A DNA stretch of 64,000 nucleotides from Chimonanthus salicifolius (lineage: Eukaryota > Streptophyta > Magnoliopsida > Laurales > Calycanthaceae): NCBI GenBank assembly GCA_013350335.1, contig CM023540.1:52186552-52250551 (forward strand), read 5' to 3'. Shown here one piece after another: positions 1 through 10,529 of this stretch. The notes under the pieces were generated by a model. It saw only the letters and a list, made by a program, of their open reading frames with translations, ran no database searches and had not been told where the DNA came from. The translations under genes and the position numbers were made by a program. Position 1 is the first letter of the stretch, and each line of letters opens with the position of its first letter.

Positions 1-79
1 ACTCATCATTCCACATGTCTTTTCCTCATTGGCTAGATCCATCTCTTCATTGTCATGTGACTTCTTTCATTGATCTTCC

Positions 80-432
80 TGATAGGATCGTTGGCCCCCC
101 TCACACCCCACACGTGTAATATTTTCCGCTTTGCCAATTAATTCAGGTCCCCTCACCTTCGTAAGGTCTTTTGGGCACACTGTACTTTGTGCTTACAATT
201 TACAAAACACGTCACATTATATGAAGGACGCGACCCTTCATATAAGTACCCAAGCCTTGCATCTTCTAGGCAATGTGGGACTTTTTCACCCACTCCCTAT
301 TGCGGCACAAGTGGCCCTTTTTGTGAGGTTGTGGCAATTAGTTCAATAGGGCAGTTAGTCCCTACGGGCCTAAGGGTAGCACTGACGGGGTTCCCCCACA
401 CCAGTGTTGATTGATGGGCCTCATAACCAACA
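80..432 (-). repeat. TRIM 3' LTR
   Basis: This is the left LTR of the 80-845 TRIM. It matches 491-845 along its whole length with scattered substitutions, and its outer end is TGATAGGATCG where the other copy has TGTTAGGATCG. Confidence 0.88.
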
Positions 433-490
433 ATCTCCCCCTCAGCAACCAGGTTGGGTTTCCGAACCTCGAACCAGCTCTAATACCAAT

Positions 491-845
491 TGTTAGGATC
501 GTGGGCCCCCCTACGCCTCACATGTGTGATATTGTTTGCTTTGCCAACCAATCCAAGTCCATTCACCCCCGCAAGGTCTTTTGGACACATCGCACTATGG
601 CCTCATAGTTTTCAAAACGCGTCACATTAGATGAGGGAGGCGACCCCTCATATAAGCACCCAAGTTTTACACCTCTTAGGCAATGTAGAACTTTTTCACC
701 CACTCCATATTGCTGCACAAGTGGTCCTTTTTGTGAAATTGTGGCGATCAGTCCACTAGGACAGTTAGTCCCTATGGGCCCAAGGGTAAAACTGACGGGG
801 GTCCGCCCACAACAGCACTTGATTGTTGGTCCCCATAATCCAACA
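491..845 (-). repeat. TRIM 5' LTR
   Basis: This is the right LTR of the TRIM, and on the minus strand it is the 5' LTR because the tRNA-iMet-type primer site lies immediately inside it at 477-490. It starts TGTTGGATTATGGGG on the minus strand. Confidence 0.88.
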
Positions 846-850
846 CTTCC

Positions 851-3094
851 AATGAGTTTGATGAAGTTTGGGCACACAAGCTTGAAGTGTTTAAGATAGA
901 TTTGAGTCTTAGTTATAATTCTTTGATTGGATGTATTTTTATTTTCTTAATTCCTATTTGTTGAATTAGTGTAAGCAACGATAGAGTCCAAGATGGGCTT
1001 GCATACCCACTCTTTTTTTCCCTTTTGTGTTCACGGTTGGCTAGGGTTAGTTTATGGTTGGTTTATCTAGGGTTAAATTACCACTCCCAACTCTATTTAA
1101 GGAGATCGTGACTGATCACTTGGGTCATCGAATTTGGTGTGTAGTTCTAGCAAGCCTAGTGAGACGTCGAGTTCCCAAGTGAGGGAAGGGTCAAGTACCA
1201 AGTAAGTAGATCTCCGTTTTGAGGCTTGTGTATGTAATTTTGATTGGATTGAAAAAAACTTGTATTTCATTTTCTTTACTTAGTTCAATTGGATTGTTAA
1301 CTCAATCAAGCAAAGACCAATTCTCCAGGGCTACTTTTTCCATAAGGTCTACATGTTAGCGTTTCTTTCGGGATGGAGCACGTTTGGTTGACACCGAATA
1401 GGTCTCCAAATTACCTGAGTGGTCTAAGGACGGTTCTACGTTAGAAAATTGTAGACCAAGAAGATTTCTTTAACACTACTTCGGCCAACATTAGGAGTCT
1501 ACTGCAGCAATCTTATCAGTAGTAGGAGAGAGAATTTAGAGGGAAGAATGGGCAATAAGCCTAGATTGGTCGAATGGTAGAACTGGGTGAGGATCACAGC
1601 TATTGAAAAGAAGATGGTCAAAACAGGTGGAGTGGGAGAAGGAGCAGGTGGTCTAGAGCGGTAGAATGTAATACATCTCAAAATATGTAAAATGTGAAAT
1701 CTAGATTACAAATAATAATGAATTTAATTTAAATTACCATAATTTTCATAAATTTTCAGTCATAATAATGAATTTATTTCTTTATTACAGAATATTTATT
1801 TAATCACGTAAAATATAATTCAAATAAAATAAGACACACATGCGTAACAAGTTTATCCAGTAGTATTTTTATTAAATGATATATATAACGTATTTACGCT
1901 TCAGCCAAATACATGTACAATTACAATTCACATAGTTAGCTTATTAAAAGATTTTACTTAAATTGCATACTACCAAAATCAATACACTAAATATTTCATT
2001 TTTACATTTTAGCATAAATTAATCATTTAACATAGGGTTACATCTATTTCAATCTATTTATTTAATAAGTTGTATTAGTACAGAAGTTAACTTGATTTGA
2101 CTTTGTTGCATGACAAAAAAAATTGTCTAAATTTCAAATTTTGATTTTGAACCGTCCAGAATAAAAATAAGATGTCTTTTGAAAATTTTAGAGGTATTTC
2201 CTGTGGTAAACAAAAATTTTGGCTAAATGAGTGAAATTTTCACCTATGTTGGCTGAACTTTTTCCTATTTTGGAAATTATGGTCTATTTTTTAATTTGAA
2301 TTATACATTAGTACATATGATTGATAGCATCCCATTTTTGGTCCAAAAATTTCCCTCTCCATAGAAACCAAAAATATTGTTATTAGGAAAATAAAAAAGA
2401 AACTAAGCTGGTCAACACATGCATTCTAGATCTAAAGAGTGGGTGCTCTGTAGCAAGACAATGGCGACGACGCAGAGTAGAGGAAGAAACTTGGGAGCAT
2501 GAATCAACTATCCAGTGTCTATATCCGAACCTGTTTCAGCAACCAGGTACGAGTTTTCTATGTTTTTGTAAATTCCAGGGCAATGATTTTTAGGAGGGAA
2601 GAGTTTAAGGACCTCTCACCCAAATAGAGAGTGAGATTTCTCCTCATCCAAAGCACTGTGGAAAACCCTTTTCAAATGGAAATCTGACCCTCTTCTCCCT
2701 TTTATACCGAAAATCTCATAGTGCATGTAGATGAGCTCGACTGAGCACCTCTTCCCGACCCTCATACTCTCACCTTGTTCATTTTGGAGGTAAGTAAGAT
2801 TTCAATATCCAGTCTTGTGTTCACAATGCTTGAGTATCTTGAAGATAAGTAAAATGGCAAGGGATTGAGTGTTCTTTTGGAGAATGGTGAAAACTTCTTG
2901 GGTTGAAAAGAGTTTTGGGTAACCCTTGGGGTCAAAAGCTTTACTTAAAAGAAAATGAATTGGGGGTTTTGTGAATGTTATGTAATTTATGCTTAATCAT
3001 GGTTGTAATAGCAGTGTGCATGTGTTGAACGGCTCCGGCACCAACTAAAGTGGACAATCCTCCCAACTTTGGAGACATCGACTACGGGAAGCAT
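851..3094. other. AT-rich non-coding stretch, no gene seen
   Basis: There is no ORF with recognisable content. The stretch 950-1490 has a TATA-like CTATTTAAGG near 1093 and reads like a decayed LTR: a TG-rich start near 957 and an AACA end near 1490. I could not find a partner LTR, primer site or target duplication, so this is only a suggestion. The stretch 1700-2400 is plain AT-rich sequence. The stretch 2400-3094 runs into the tandem repeat that follows and may belong to the same old repeat. Confidence 0.5.
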
Positions 3095-3482
3095 TAGATG
3101 AGGGCTTTTCCCCAAGTATTGCCTTGTAGATGTTTGTTAAAATGCATATATGAATGAGGCATGATTGTACTTGTGTAGTGTGGGTGTATGATGTATGTTA
3201 ATGAGATATACTTTGTCCTAAACCTTCCTACAATGGGGATTATGAATGGTTTGGGTAAAGTGTGGTCTGAAGAGTAGAGTTGGGACCTTGTATGACTAGT
3301 GGTGTGGAGAGATGGTTTTTCTCCAATGATTACCTTCTAGATGTTTGTTAAAATGCATGTATGAATGAGGCATCGTTGTACTTGTTTAGTGTGGGTGTGT
3401 GATGCATGTTAATGAGATATATTTGTCCTAAACCTTCCTACAATGGGGATTATGAAGGGTTTGGGTAAAGTGTGGTCTCAAG
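3095..3482. repeat. tandem repeat, ~211-bp unit, left part
   Basis: Two successive units share the anchor TAGATGTTTGTTAAAATGCA at 3127 and 3338, a spacing of 211 bp. The array is interrupted after TGTGGTCTCAAG at 3482 by a LINE and resumes at 8800. The first unit diverges at its 5' side. Confidence 0.85.
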
Positions 3483-4608
3483 GTTGCACAGTCAGGTGCC
3501 GCTTACAGAGGTGGTGGAGGGGGGCGGAGGGGGAGATCTTCTTCCGCAAATCCAGTCGGAGGAGGCTTCTCGTCGTTTGCCTGAGACGGCGAAAGTTCCC
3601 GAAGTTCTTGCCTCTGATCCCGCCTCTGATTTCGTGACTTTCCTTCCGTCATCAATCTCGGCGGAGTTTACTCCCTTAGCTCCGCAGCCATTGGTGGAAG
3701 GACATCCGAGATTTTTGAAGCCGTTGGAGCATATTTCGCATGGAGCGCCTTTCATTTGTCGAGAAAAACTAGGGTTTCGTGCTTCGCAGCCCCTGGTGGA
3801 AGAGTTCTATTCGAATCCTTCTTCGCAGGAAGTGGCAATTAAAAGGCGTGAAAGTCTCGGGTTATATACGAAGACTTTTAAAGAATTCCTTTCGGAGCCG
3901 GGAAAGTCCCATTCGCATCCAAGGTTTACGTCTCGGGTCCAGCAACAAATGATGGTTCCATTGGGCTGGATTTCGAAGTTTGAACTTAACTTAAGCACAA
4001 CTTTTGTTACTCCTCTTCAATGCCGGGCTGAGGTCGGGCCTGTTTCTTTGGGCCATTCACGGGATGAGGTCGGGCCAGCTCCTTTGGCCCATTCAAGGGT
4101 CAAGGTCGGGCCAGTTCCTTTGGCCCATTCTCGGGCAGATGTTGAGGGCTCTTCTTTGGGCCATAGGCTTGTTCCGTTTGATATCCCCGAGACTTCTTCG
4201 CTCAGGGATGACAATGGTGGTCAAGTGCCCTCAGTGGAGGCTATTTCTTCTCATATCGAGGATTTATCCCAAGGATCTCTTGCCCGATTGCCGAGACCTC
4301 AAAATTGGGCTGAAGATGCAGAAGTGTAAGACTCAGTTGATTTGGTTGTGCGAACTGACTCTTTTGATGAGGAGAAGTTGATGTTAGTTGGAACTTTGCT
4401 TGGGATCTCTTCACCAACTAGGACTTTGCATTTGAAGCAAATCTTGACTGAATTTTTGGAGGCAGAACGTAGTGACAAGGATATGGAACAACGGCAGAAA
4501 CGAACTCGAAAGAGGGAGAGAGAGTTAAGAAAGCTGCAATCCTCTATTAATTATGATCGTTCCATGGTGGTGGTAGGTTCAGTGGGTGCTCAGATGGTGT
4601 CTAGATGA
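3483..4608 (+). pseudogene. LINE ORF1, C-terminal part
   Basis: The reading frame is open from 3472 to 4608 except for one in-frame TAA at 4327-4329. The first codons are flanking repeat, and a stop lies just upstream at 3466, so no native start is present. Plant L1 ORF1 proteins bind the element RNA and usually carry a DUF4283 or RRM domain and a zinc knuckle; neither is seen here, consistent with loss of the N-terminal half. What remains is Ser/Pro-rich sequence, a tandem 12-residue repeat (4027-4170), and a basic coiled-coil-like tail rich in Arg, Glu and Lys ending near SSINYDRS. The stop codon overlaps the ORF2 start (ATGA at 4605-4608). Confidence 0.75.
4027..4170 (+). repeat. 36-bp (12-residue) tandem repeat inside LINE ORF1
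   Basis: There are four head-to-tail units of exactly 36 bp. The middle units encode VGPxPLAHSR followed by two variable residues; the first and fourth are diverged (VGPVSLGHSR; EGSSLGHR). Frame is kept because 36 is a multiple of three. Confidence 0.88.
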
Positions 4609-7600
4609 AGGTAATGTCCTGGAATGTTAGGGGATTGGGGGTGGTGGAGAAGTGGATTCAGGTAAAACGAACCGTTTTTCTTCAAAAACCTGACGTTTTA
4701 TTCTTGCAGGAGACGAAATGTGTTGAGACAGACGAGTGGTTTATTCGATCTGTTTGGAGTTTAGGGAGCTTGGGGTGGTTAGCTAAAGCCTTTGACGGGG
4801 CTTCTGGTGGTCTGTGGACTCTTTGGGATTCTGCTAAGTTGAAGCTGGTGGTAGCTGAGGCTAAAGAGTTCTCTATTTTTGCAGTTTTGGAAGAGATCTC
4901 TTCTGGGAAGTCTTTCCTTTTCACGAATGTGTACGGTCCGAATCAAGATGCGTTGAGAGGGTAGTTTCTGGAGGAGATTGGGTTGGGGAGAGGACTTGGT
5001 AACGGCCTTCTGCCTTGGTGTGTGGGAGGAGACTTTAATGTGGTGCGTAGCATGTCCGAGAGGAAAGGGTGCAATCGAATTTCTGCTCAAATCATCACTT
5101 TAGTCGATGGATTGACGATTTGGAGCTTTTTGATTTACCTTTGGGTGGTGCCTCATTTACGTGGTCGAATATGCAAAATAATCCAAGTCTTGCTCGACTT
5201 GACAGATTCTTGATTGATTCTTGTTGGGTAGATTATTTTCATTTTTCTTCTCAACATGCTCATCCAATATAGTTTCTGATCATATTCCCACTATCTTGGA
5301 TTCTTCTTTGGATTCTTGGGGTCCAACTCCATTTAGATTTGAACTGTCTTGGCTTCAGGTGGAGGGCTTCTCGGAGTTGGTTCGTAATTGGTGGAGGGAG
5401 TCAGTTCCTACTGGTTGGAAAGGCTTTTGTTTGATGCAGAAACTAAAATTCCTAAGAGGAAAATTGAGGATGTGGTCCTTGGCTAGGTGTGCGGAAGAAA
5501 AGGTTGAGGAGCAATCATGGTTAGAAGAGTTGCAACTCCTAAATCAATTTGAAGAAACGGACTTGCTTTCGCCGGACCAAATATCTAGAAGAAAGGTGCT
5601 CAAAGTAAGTCTAAAAAGGAAAGCTTTCAGGAGGAGATTAAATGGAAGCAACGTTCTCGGATCAAATGGTTAAAAGAGGGTGATAAAAATACTAGATTTT
5701 TCCATCAAATGGCTAGTGCTAGAAAGAGGAAAAATTATATTCATTCTTTACTGGTGGACGGGGAGAGAATTGTTGATCGTTCCGAGATTTGTGAGGAGAT
5801 TGTTCAGTATTACAAGAAGCTCTTTGCATCTTCACAAAGAAATCCTCCTCTTCCTACTTCTTTATCTTTTAAAGAAATATCTGCTGAGCAGCGTTCGTCG
5901 TTGGATTATCCTTTTGATGAGTCCGAAGTGAAAGATGCAGTTTGGCAGTTGGGTGAGGATAAAGCTCCAGGCCCTGATGGATTTCCGATATTATTCTTCA
6001 AGCATTTTTGGGACGTGGTTAAGCAGGATGTTTTGGACTTTCTATCCGAATTTTTTGAGAGAGGTATTATTTCTAAGGATCTGGGGGCCGATTTTATTAC
6101 TTTGATTCCCAAAAAGCCTGGTGCAGTGGCTTTGAATGATTTCCGTCCTATAACTTTGATAGGTGGTCCTTACAAAATTTTAGCCAAGATTTTAGCTAAT
6201 TGATTGAAGATGGTTTTACCCACTGTTATCTCCTCTGTGCAAAGTGCATTTCTGGAAGGCTGTCAGATAGTTGATTCAGTGGTGGTTGCTCATGAATGTT
6301 TGGATTCTAAATCTGAGTCCGAGGAAGCAGGGGTAGTGTGCAAGTTAGATTTTCAGAAAGCCTATGACAATGTTGACTGGTCTTTTTTGGTTCATATCAT
6401 GCATCGCATGGGTTTTGGTCATCGTTGGGTAACCTGGATTTTTTCTTGTCTATCTTCGGCTCATTTATCGGTGTTGATAAATGGTAGTCCCAAAGGTTTC
6501 TTCAAAATGGAGAAAGGCGTCCGTCAGGGAGATCCGTTATCGCCTTATTTATTTGTTATAGTGGCAGAGGCGCTTCACCTTATGTTTGAGAGGGTCTTTT
6601 CCCACGGTTGGATTGAAGGTTTTCGTATCATGAATACGGATATTGAGATTTCTCATTTACAATATGCAGATGATACGGTTCTGTTCCTTAAAGCTGATGT
6701 GGAAGTTATTAAAACAGCTCATGCAGTCCTTCTGTGGTTCCAGATTTGTTCAGGGTTGAAAATCAATTTCGACAAGAGCAAGCTAATGGGTGTGAATATT
6801 GATCATAGGCAGTGTGTGGAGCTGGCTTCCGTGTTGGGATGCAAAGTTGCTTCATTCCCGGCCAAGTACCTGGGGGTTCCCCTTTGCAATGGTAAACCAA
6901 AAAAGGTCTGTTGGGACGTGCTCATAAATAAGATGGAAAGGAGGCTAGCGGCTTGGAAAGGGAAATATTTGTCAATTGGCGGTAGAGTCATTCTTATTAA
7001 AGCCGTGTTATCTAGTCTATCGGTATATTGTATGAACATTTTCAAATGTCCAATGGCAGTGGTTGACAAGTTAGAAAGGATTCAAAGGCAGTTTTTGTGG
7101 AACGACGAGAGGGAAAGGCGAAAATTCCATTTGGCAAGCTGGTCTCAGGTTTGTAAATCGGTGGTGAACGGTGGGCTTGGGATTCGTCCGCTTCGTCAGC
7201 TTAATGAAGCGTTGTTAGGAAAGTGGCTTTGGCGTATGGGCGACTCTTCTGAAGGTCTTTGGAAGGTTATCATGCAAAGGAAATACAATTTGCTTAACTC
7301 CGGTTGGAGAGTCACTAATTTTACTGGGAATGCATCTGGTTTTTGGAAAGGTGTCTGCTCTGTGTCCGCAGCATTTGACCGCTTCATCCGATATCGTGTT
7401 TATACAGGAGATGACATCCTCTTCTGGTTGGACAAATGGTTGGGTGAGGCTACTTTGGCCCAGTCATTCCCGGCGTTATTTTCCCTCGCCTCAAATAGAG
7501 CTGCATCGGTTAACGAGTGTTATGAGGTTATTCATAACAAGGTAGTCTGGAGCCCTCCGTTTCGGCGGGAGTTAGAGGATTGGATGTTTGAAGATTGGAT

Positions 7601-8714
7601 GTCCCTAATGTCTCTTTTAGGGAATGCTTTTGTGAAGGGTTCTGGCAAGGACACGCATCTTTGGGAGATCGATGCTCACGGTTTATTCTCAGTTAAGTCT
7701 TTCTGTAAGAACCTGATTTTGGGAAACGAGATTCCTACAGTTCACCCAAAAATTTGGGAGGGTCCCTCTCCATTTAAGGTTAAGATTTTTGGATAGTTAG
7801 CTGGTTTGGGGAAAGTCTTGACTATTGACAACTTGCGTAAGCGCAAAATGATCATTGTGAATGCGTGCCCTATGTGCCTATCGGATGCGGAGTCGGTTAA
7901 TCATCTTCTTCTTCATTGTCAGTTCTCTTATCAGATTTGGACGCATTTCTTCCAGAGCTTAGATATCAGCTTTTGCCTTCCTCTTTCGTGGGCCGATCTT
8001 TTTAATGAAGAGATGCTGGTGTCAAGTAGTTCATTTCGGTGCAGGCTATGGAAGGTGACTATGTTGAGCATAGTGTGGTCCATTTGGTTGGCGCGCAACA
8101 ACAGGGTGTTCCATGGTAAGGTTCTTTCGGATTTGTCTCTTCTGGACTTAACTAAGTTTCGGGCAGCTTGGTGGTTAGTTGGGCCAAGCCGGCGCCAGGA
8201 TGTTTCTATTTCTAACATTTGCAAAGATTGGGCTTTTGTCGACACCTATTCTTGTGATTTGGGGACTTCTCATCAAGTTGGTTGGAGTACTCCTCCCGAT
8301 GGGCTTCTCAAACTGAATTTTGATAGTAGTTGCATGAGCGATCTTGGTCTGGCTGGTTATGGAGGGATTATCCATACCGACTCTGGGTCTTCTGTGTTTT
8401 CTTATGCTGGGCCTATTCCTCATGGGACAGTTATCGAAGCAGAATTAATGGCTTTATAGCGCGGTATTTTGGAATTGGAGGAGCAAGGGATACACGGGTG
8501 TTTTATAGAGGGTGATTCACAAGTTATTGTGAGATGGGCTTTGGGTTCTTTGTGCCCTTGGAGATATTTGGACAAAATCGAAAGAATTCGATTTATCATT
8601 GCTTCATTTGGTTTCAAGATAGCCTAGGTTCATCGGTCAGCTAATTCAGCTGCAGATGAATTAGCTCGCCAGGGTCTAAGCTTAGATTCTGAAGTTGTTT
8701 CCCATTTCTTGTAA
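4605..8714 (+). pseudogene. LINE ORF2: APE endonuclease, reverse transcriptase, zinc motif, RNase H
   Basis: This would be the replication enzyme, which nicks target DNA and copies the RNA from the nick. The endonuclease motifs are all visible: MSWNVRGLG at the start, LQETK, TNVYGP, GGDFN, and SDH near 5278. RT motifs are PGPDGF (~5970), DFRPITL, a catalytic Asp in LDFQKAYD (~6347), GVRQGDPLSPYLF, and the active site YADD (~6665). A zinc motif (CPMCLSDAESVNHLLLHC) lies near 7870-7920. RNase H follows: LNFDSS (~8316), GDSQVIVRW, and HRSANSAADELAR before the TAA at 8712. Breaks are in-frame stops at 4962, 6201 (TGA after LAN), 7794, 8457 and 8625, and frame changes near 5090, 5265 and 5615. Catalytic residues survive, which suggests moderate rather than great age. 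Confidence 0.9.
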
Positions 8715-8799
8715 TGTTTTTCGGAAGGCCTTTCTCGGTCTTTCTTTTTCTTTTGTACTTCTTTTTGGAATTAATGAAGTTATCTTTCAAAAAAAAAAA
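8715..8799 (+). other. LINE 3' UTR and A-tail
   Basis: A short T-rich 3' UTR is followed by an A-run at about 8789-8799, after which the split tandem repeat resumes. Confidence 0.8.
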
Positions 8800-9051
8800 G
8801 GAGCAGAGTTGAGACCTTGTATGACCAGTGGTATGAAGATATGGCTTTTCCTCAATTATTGCCTTCTAGATGTTTGTTAAAATGCATGTATGAATGAGGC
8901 ATAGTTGTACTTGTGAAGTGTGGGTGTACGGTGTATGTTAATGAGATATACTTTGTCCTAAACCTTCCTACAATGGAGATTATGAAGGGTTTGGGTAAAG
9001 TGTGGTCTCAAGAGTTGAGTTGAGACCTTGTATGACTAGTGGTGTGGAGAT
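8800..9051. repeat. tandem repeat, ~211-bp unit, right part
   Basis: This resumes the 3095-3482 array after the LINE. The unit anchor recurs at 8867, and a partial further unit ends near 9051 in GACTAGTGGTGTGGAGA. Confidence 0.85.
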
Positions 9052-10388
9052 TTAGATTATTTGTATCATGGGCATTGAAGAATGAGAGAATAATCTCAAG
9101 ATGCTTCTTTGTGGTCTTTTATGTTGGGTGCCTCTGTGTGGATATTGGGAGTAGGGGTATCTATGTGTAGTCAGTAAATGGATACCCTCTTTGTGGATGA
9201 TAAATGGAATGGTTGAATGGCAATATGGTGGAAGAAGTGCATTTACCTTGTATTGGACTTAATTCTATAGTATTTATTATGAATGTCTTATTTATTTATA
9301 TTGTTTTATTGTTTTGTTAAACTAACCCCTCGTAGATGTAGGAACAACGTTGGAGACGGAGTCCAGTGGACCCCATCCCCGAAGGTGAAGTCATCATGGG
9401 AGAAGTTCGCGTCTTTTGTATTTTGTATTGTCCTTGATTATGACTAAACATTTTATGGGAACAAATGGGTTGTAATATGAATTCCTAATGGTTATATTTA
9501 CATCTAGTATTTATTTGTGGACGCTTATCTCATGGTATTGTTGTAGCATTTTAGTCACAGGCCTGGAATAGGGTAGTGAGAAATCATATAGACCATAAAT
9601 TCAATAAAACATGATCTAACAATTTTTTTTTACTTCAATTAAGGTCAAATTTAAAATTTTATTTAGTATAATTTTGTGTTAGATGTTGTTTTAGAAGATT
9701 GGTAGAAAGTAGCCTAAATACTTTCGAAAATATTGACTATTTATAACAAAATTTCGGCATAAAATGTGAAAGATCACTACAATGATAATTTTATATGTAT
9801 GGGTACGTGGAATAATATAAAGTGGAGATCTCCAAATTTGTGACTACCAAAGTTAAGAAATAGTATGATACATTAAAATATAATTAGCATATCATTATAA
9901 AATAAATTTTACATATGAAAAACAATCGTCCAAGAAGTAGTGAAAAATGCATTTTAGATCACTTTACATTTTCTTCTATTGTTTTTAGTGACAATTTACC
10001 TCAAAAGCGAAAGAATAGTCTATTATAATAAAACTTTGTAAATTCGCAAGTGATACTAAAAGTACGTTGTTGAAATAGATCTTTGCTGATGACATATTGA
10101 AAAACTCAATTATAAAAATATTTCTAGTGATTTAAGGCATTATTGATTTTTCCTTTATCATTGTTTACGTATTTTAAGATCAAATGAATAAATATTAATG
10201 CTAAATTTTATTTTATTATATTTTTATCAATGAATAATGGGTCCAACTTTTTTTTTTTTTTTTTTGCTATTTGATAAATATATCTATATTTAAATTCATG
10301 TTATCAAAGTAATATGGAAAATTAAGAAATGCTCAATTTCAAAGAAAATGCCTTTACATACAGTTCACTTTATAATAAATTCAAATTA
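9052..10388. other. AT-rich non-coding stretch, no gene seen
   Basis: There is no ORF of note. The stretch 9300-9500 (GTAGATGTAGGAACAACG and the following GA-rich stretch) resembles the region near the end of gypsy LTRs elsewhere in the window (about 57,215-57,290), so an old LTR may cover 2,400-9,600 around the tandem repeat; I could not define its ends. A T-tract lies at about 10248-10265. Confidence 0.45.
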
Positions 10389-10390
10389 TA

Positions 10391-10406
10391 GTAAAACCTC
10401 TATAAT
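10391..10406. repeat. LINE target-site duplication, left copy
   Basis: The 16-bp sequence GTAAAACCTCTATAAT is identical to 17687-17702 on the far side of the LINE A-tail. Confidence 0.95.
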
Positions 10407-10529
10407 GAAGAAACTACCTTCACCCAAAAAAACAAAACATGAGAGAAAGCCAAAGAGAAAGAGAGAGGAGTTCCCACAAGGAGGGAGGCTTTCAGCAGGT
10501 GATCCAGGAGGAGTGACCGAAGACAGCGA

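Larger units (their letters stand above)
75..850 (-). mobile_element. TRIM (terminal-repeat retrotransposon in miniature), complete with target duplication
   Basis: This is a 766-bp non-coding LTR element at 80-845. Two direct copies sit 411 bp apart: the left LTR is 80-432 and the right LTR is 491-845. Read on the minus strand, each LTR starts TGTTGG and ends in CCTA(A/T)CA. The 5-bp sequence CTTCC flanks the element at 75-79 and 846-850, a perfect target-site duplication. The interior is only 58 bp. It has a primer-binding site (minus strand ATTGGTATTAGAGC, 477-490) close to the tRNA-iMet complement, and a purine tract (CTCCCCCT on the plus strand, about 435-443) beside the 3' LTR. Both LTRs carry a TATA-like CATATAAG. 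No protein is encoded, as expected for a TRIM, which would depend on an autonomous copia or gypsy partner for movement. The short ORFs across it are chance. Confidence 0.9.
3483..8799 (+). mobile_element. L1-type LINE (non-LTR retrotransposon), 5'-truncated
   Basis: This is an approximately 5.3-kb LINE. It contains the end of ORF1, an APE endonuclease, a reverse transcriptase, a CCHC-like zinc motif and an RNase H, then a short 3' UTR and an A-tail (about 8789-8799). Its position is fixed by the tandem repeat it split: the 211-bp unit breaks at 3482 and continues at 8800, which implies about 5.3 kb of inserted sequence. The left end falls inside ORF1, and the ORF1 frame runs out of the flanking repeat, so the 5' end is truncated, as is common for target-primed reverse transcription. 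A target duplication is not clear because AAG/GAG at the junction merges with the A-tail. Several stops and frameshifts make it inactive. Confidence 0.9.

Noticed and set aside
1499..1681. 60-codon minus-strand ORF
   Set aside because: Short, no homology I recognise, in AT-rich non-coding sequence.
2461..2502. Small ORF starting ATGGCGACGACG
   Set aside because: The start context looks gene-like, but it stops after 13 codons and nothing continues it.
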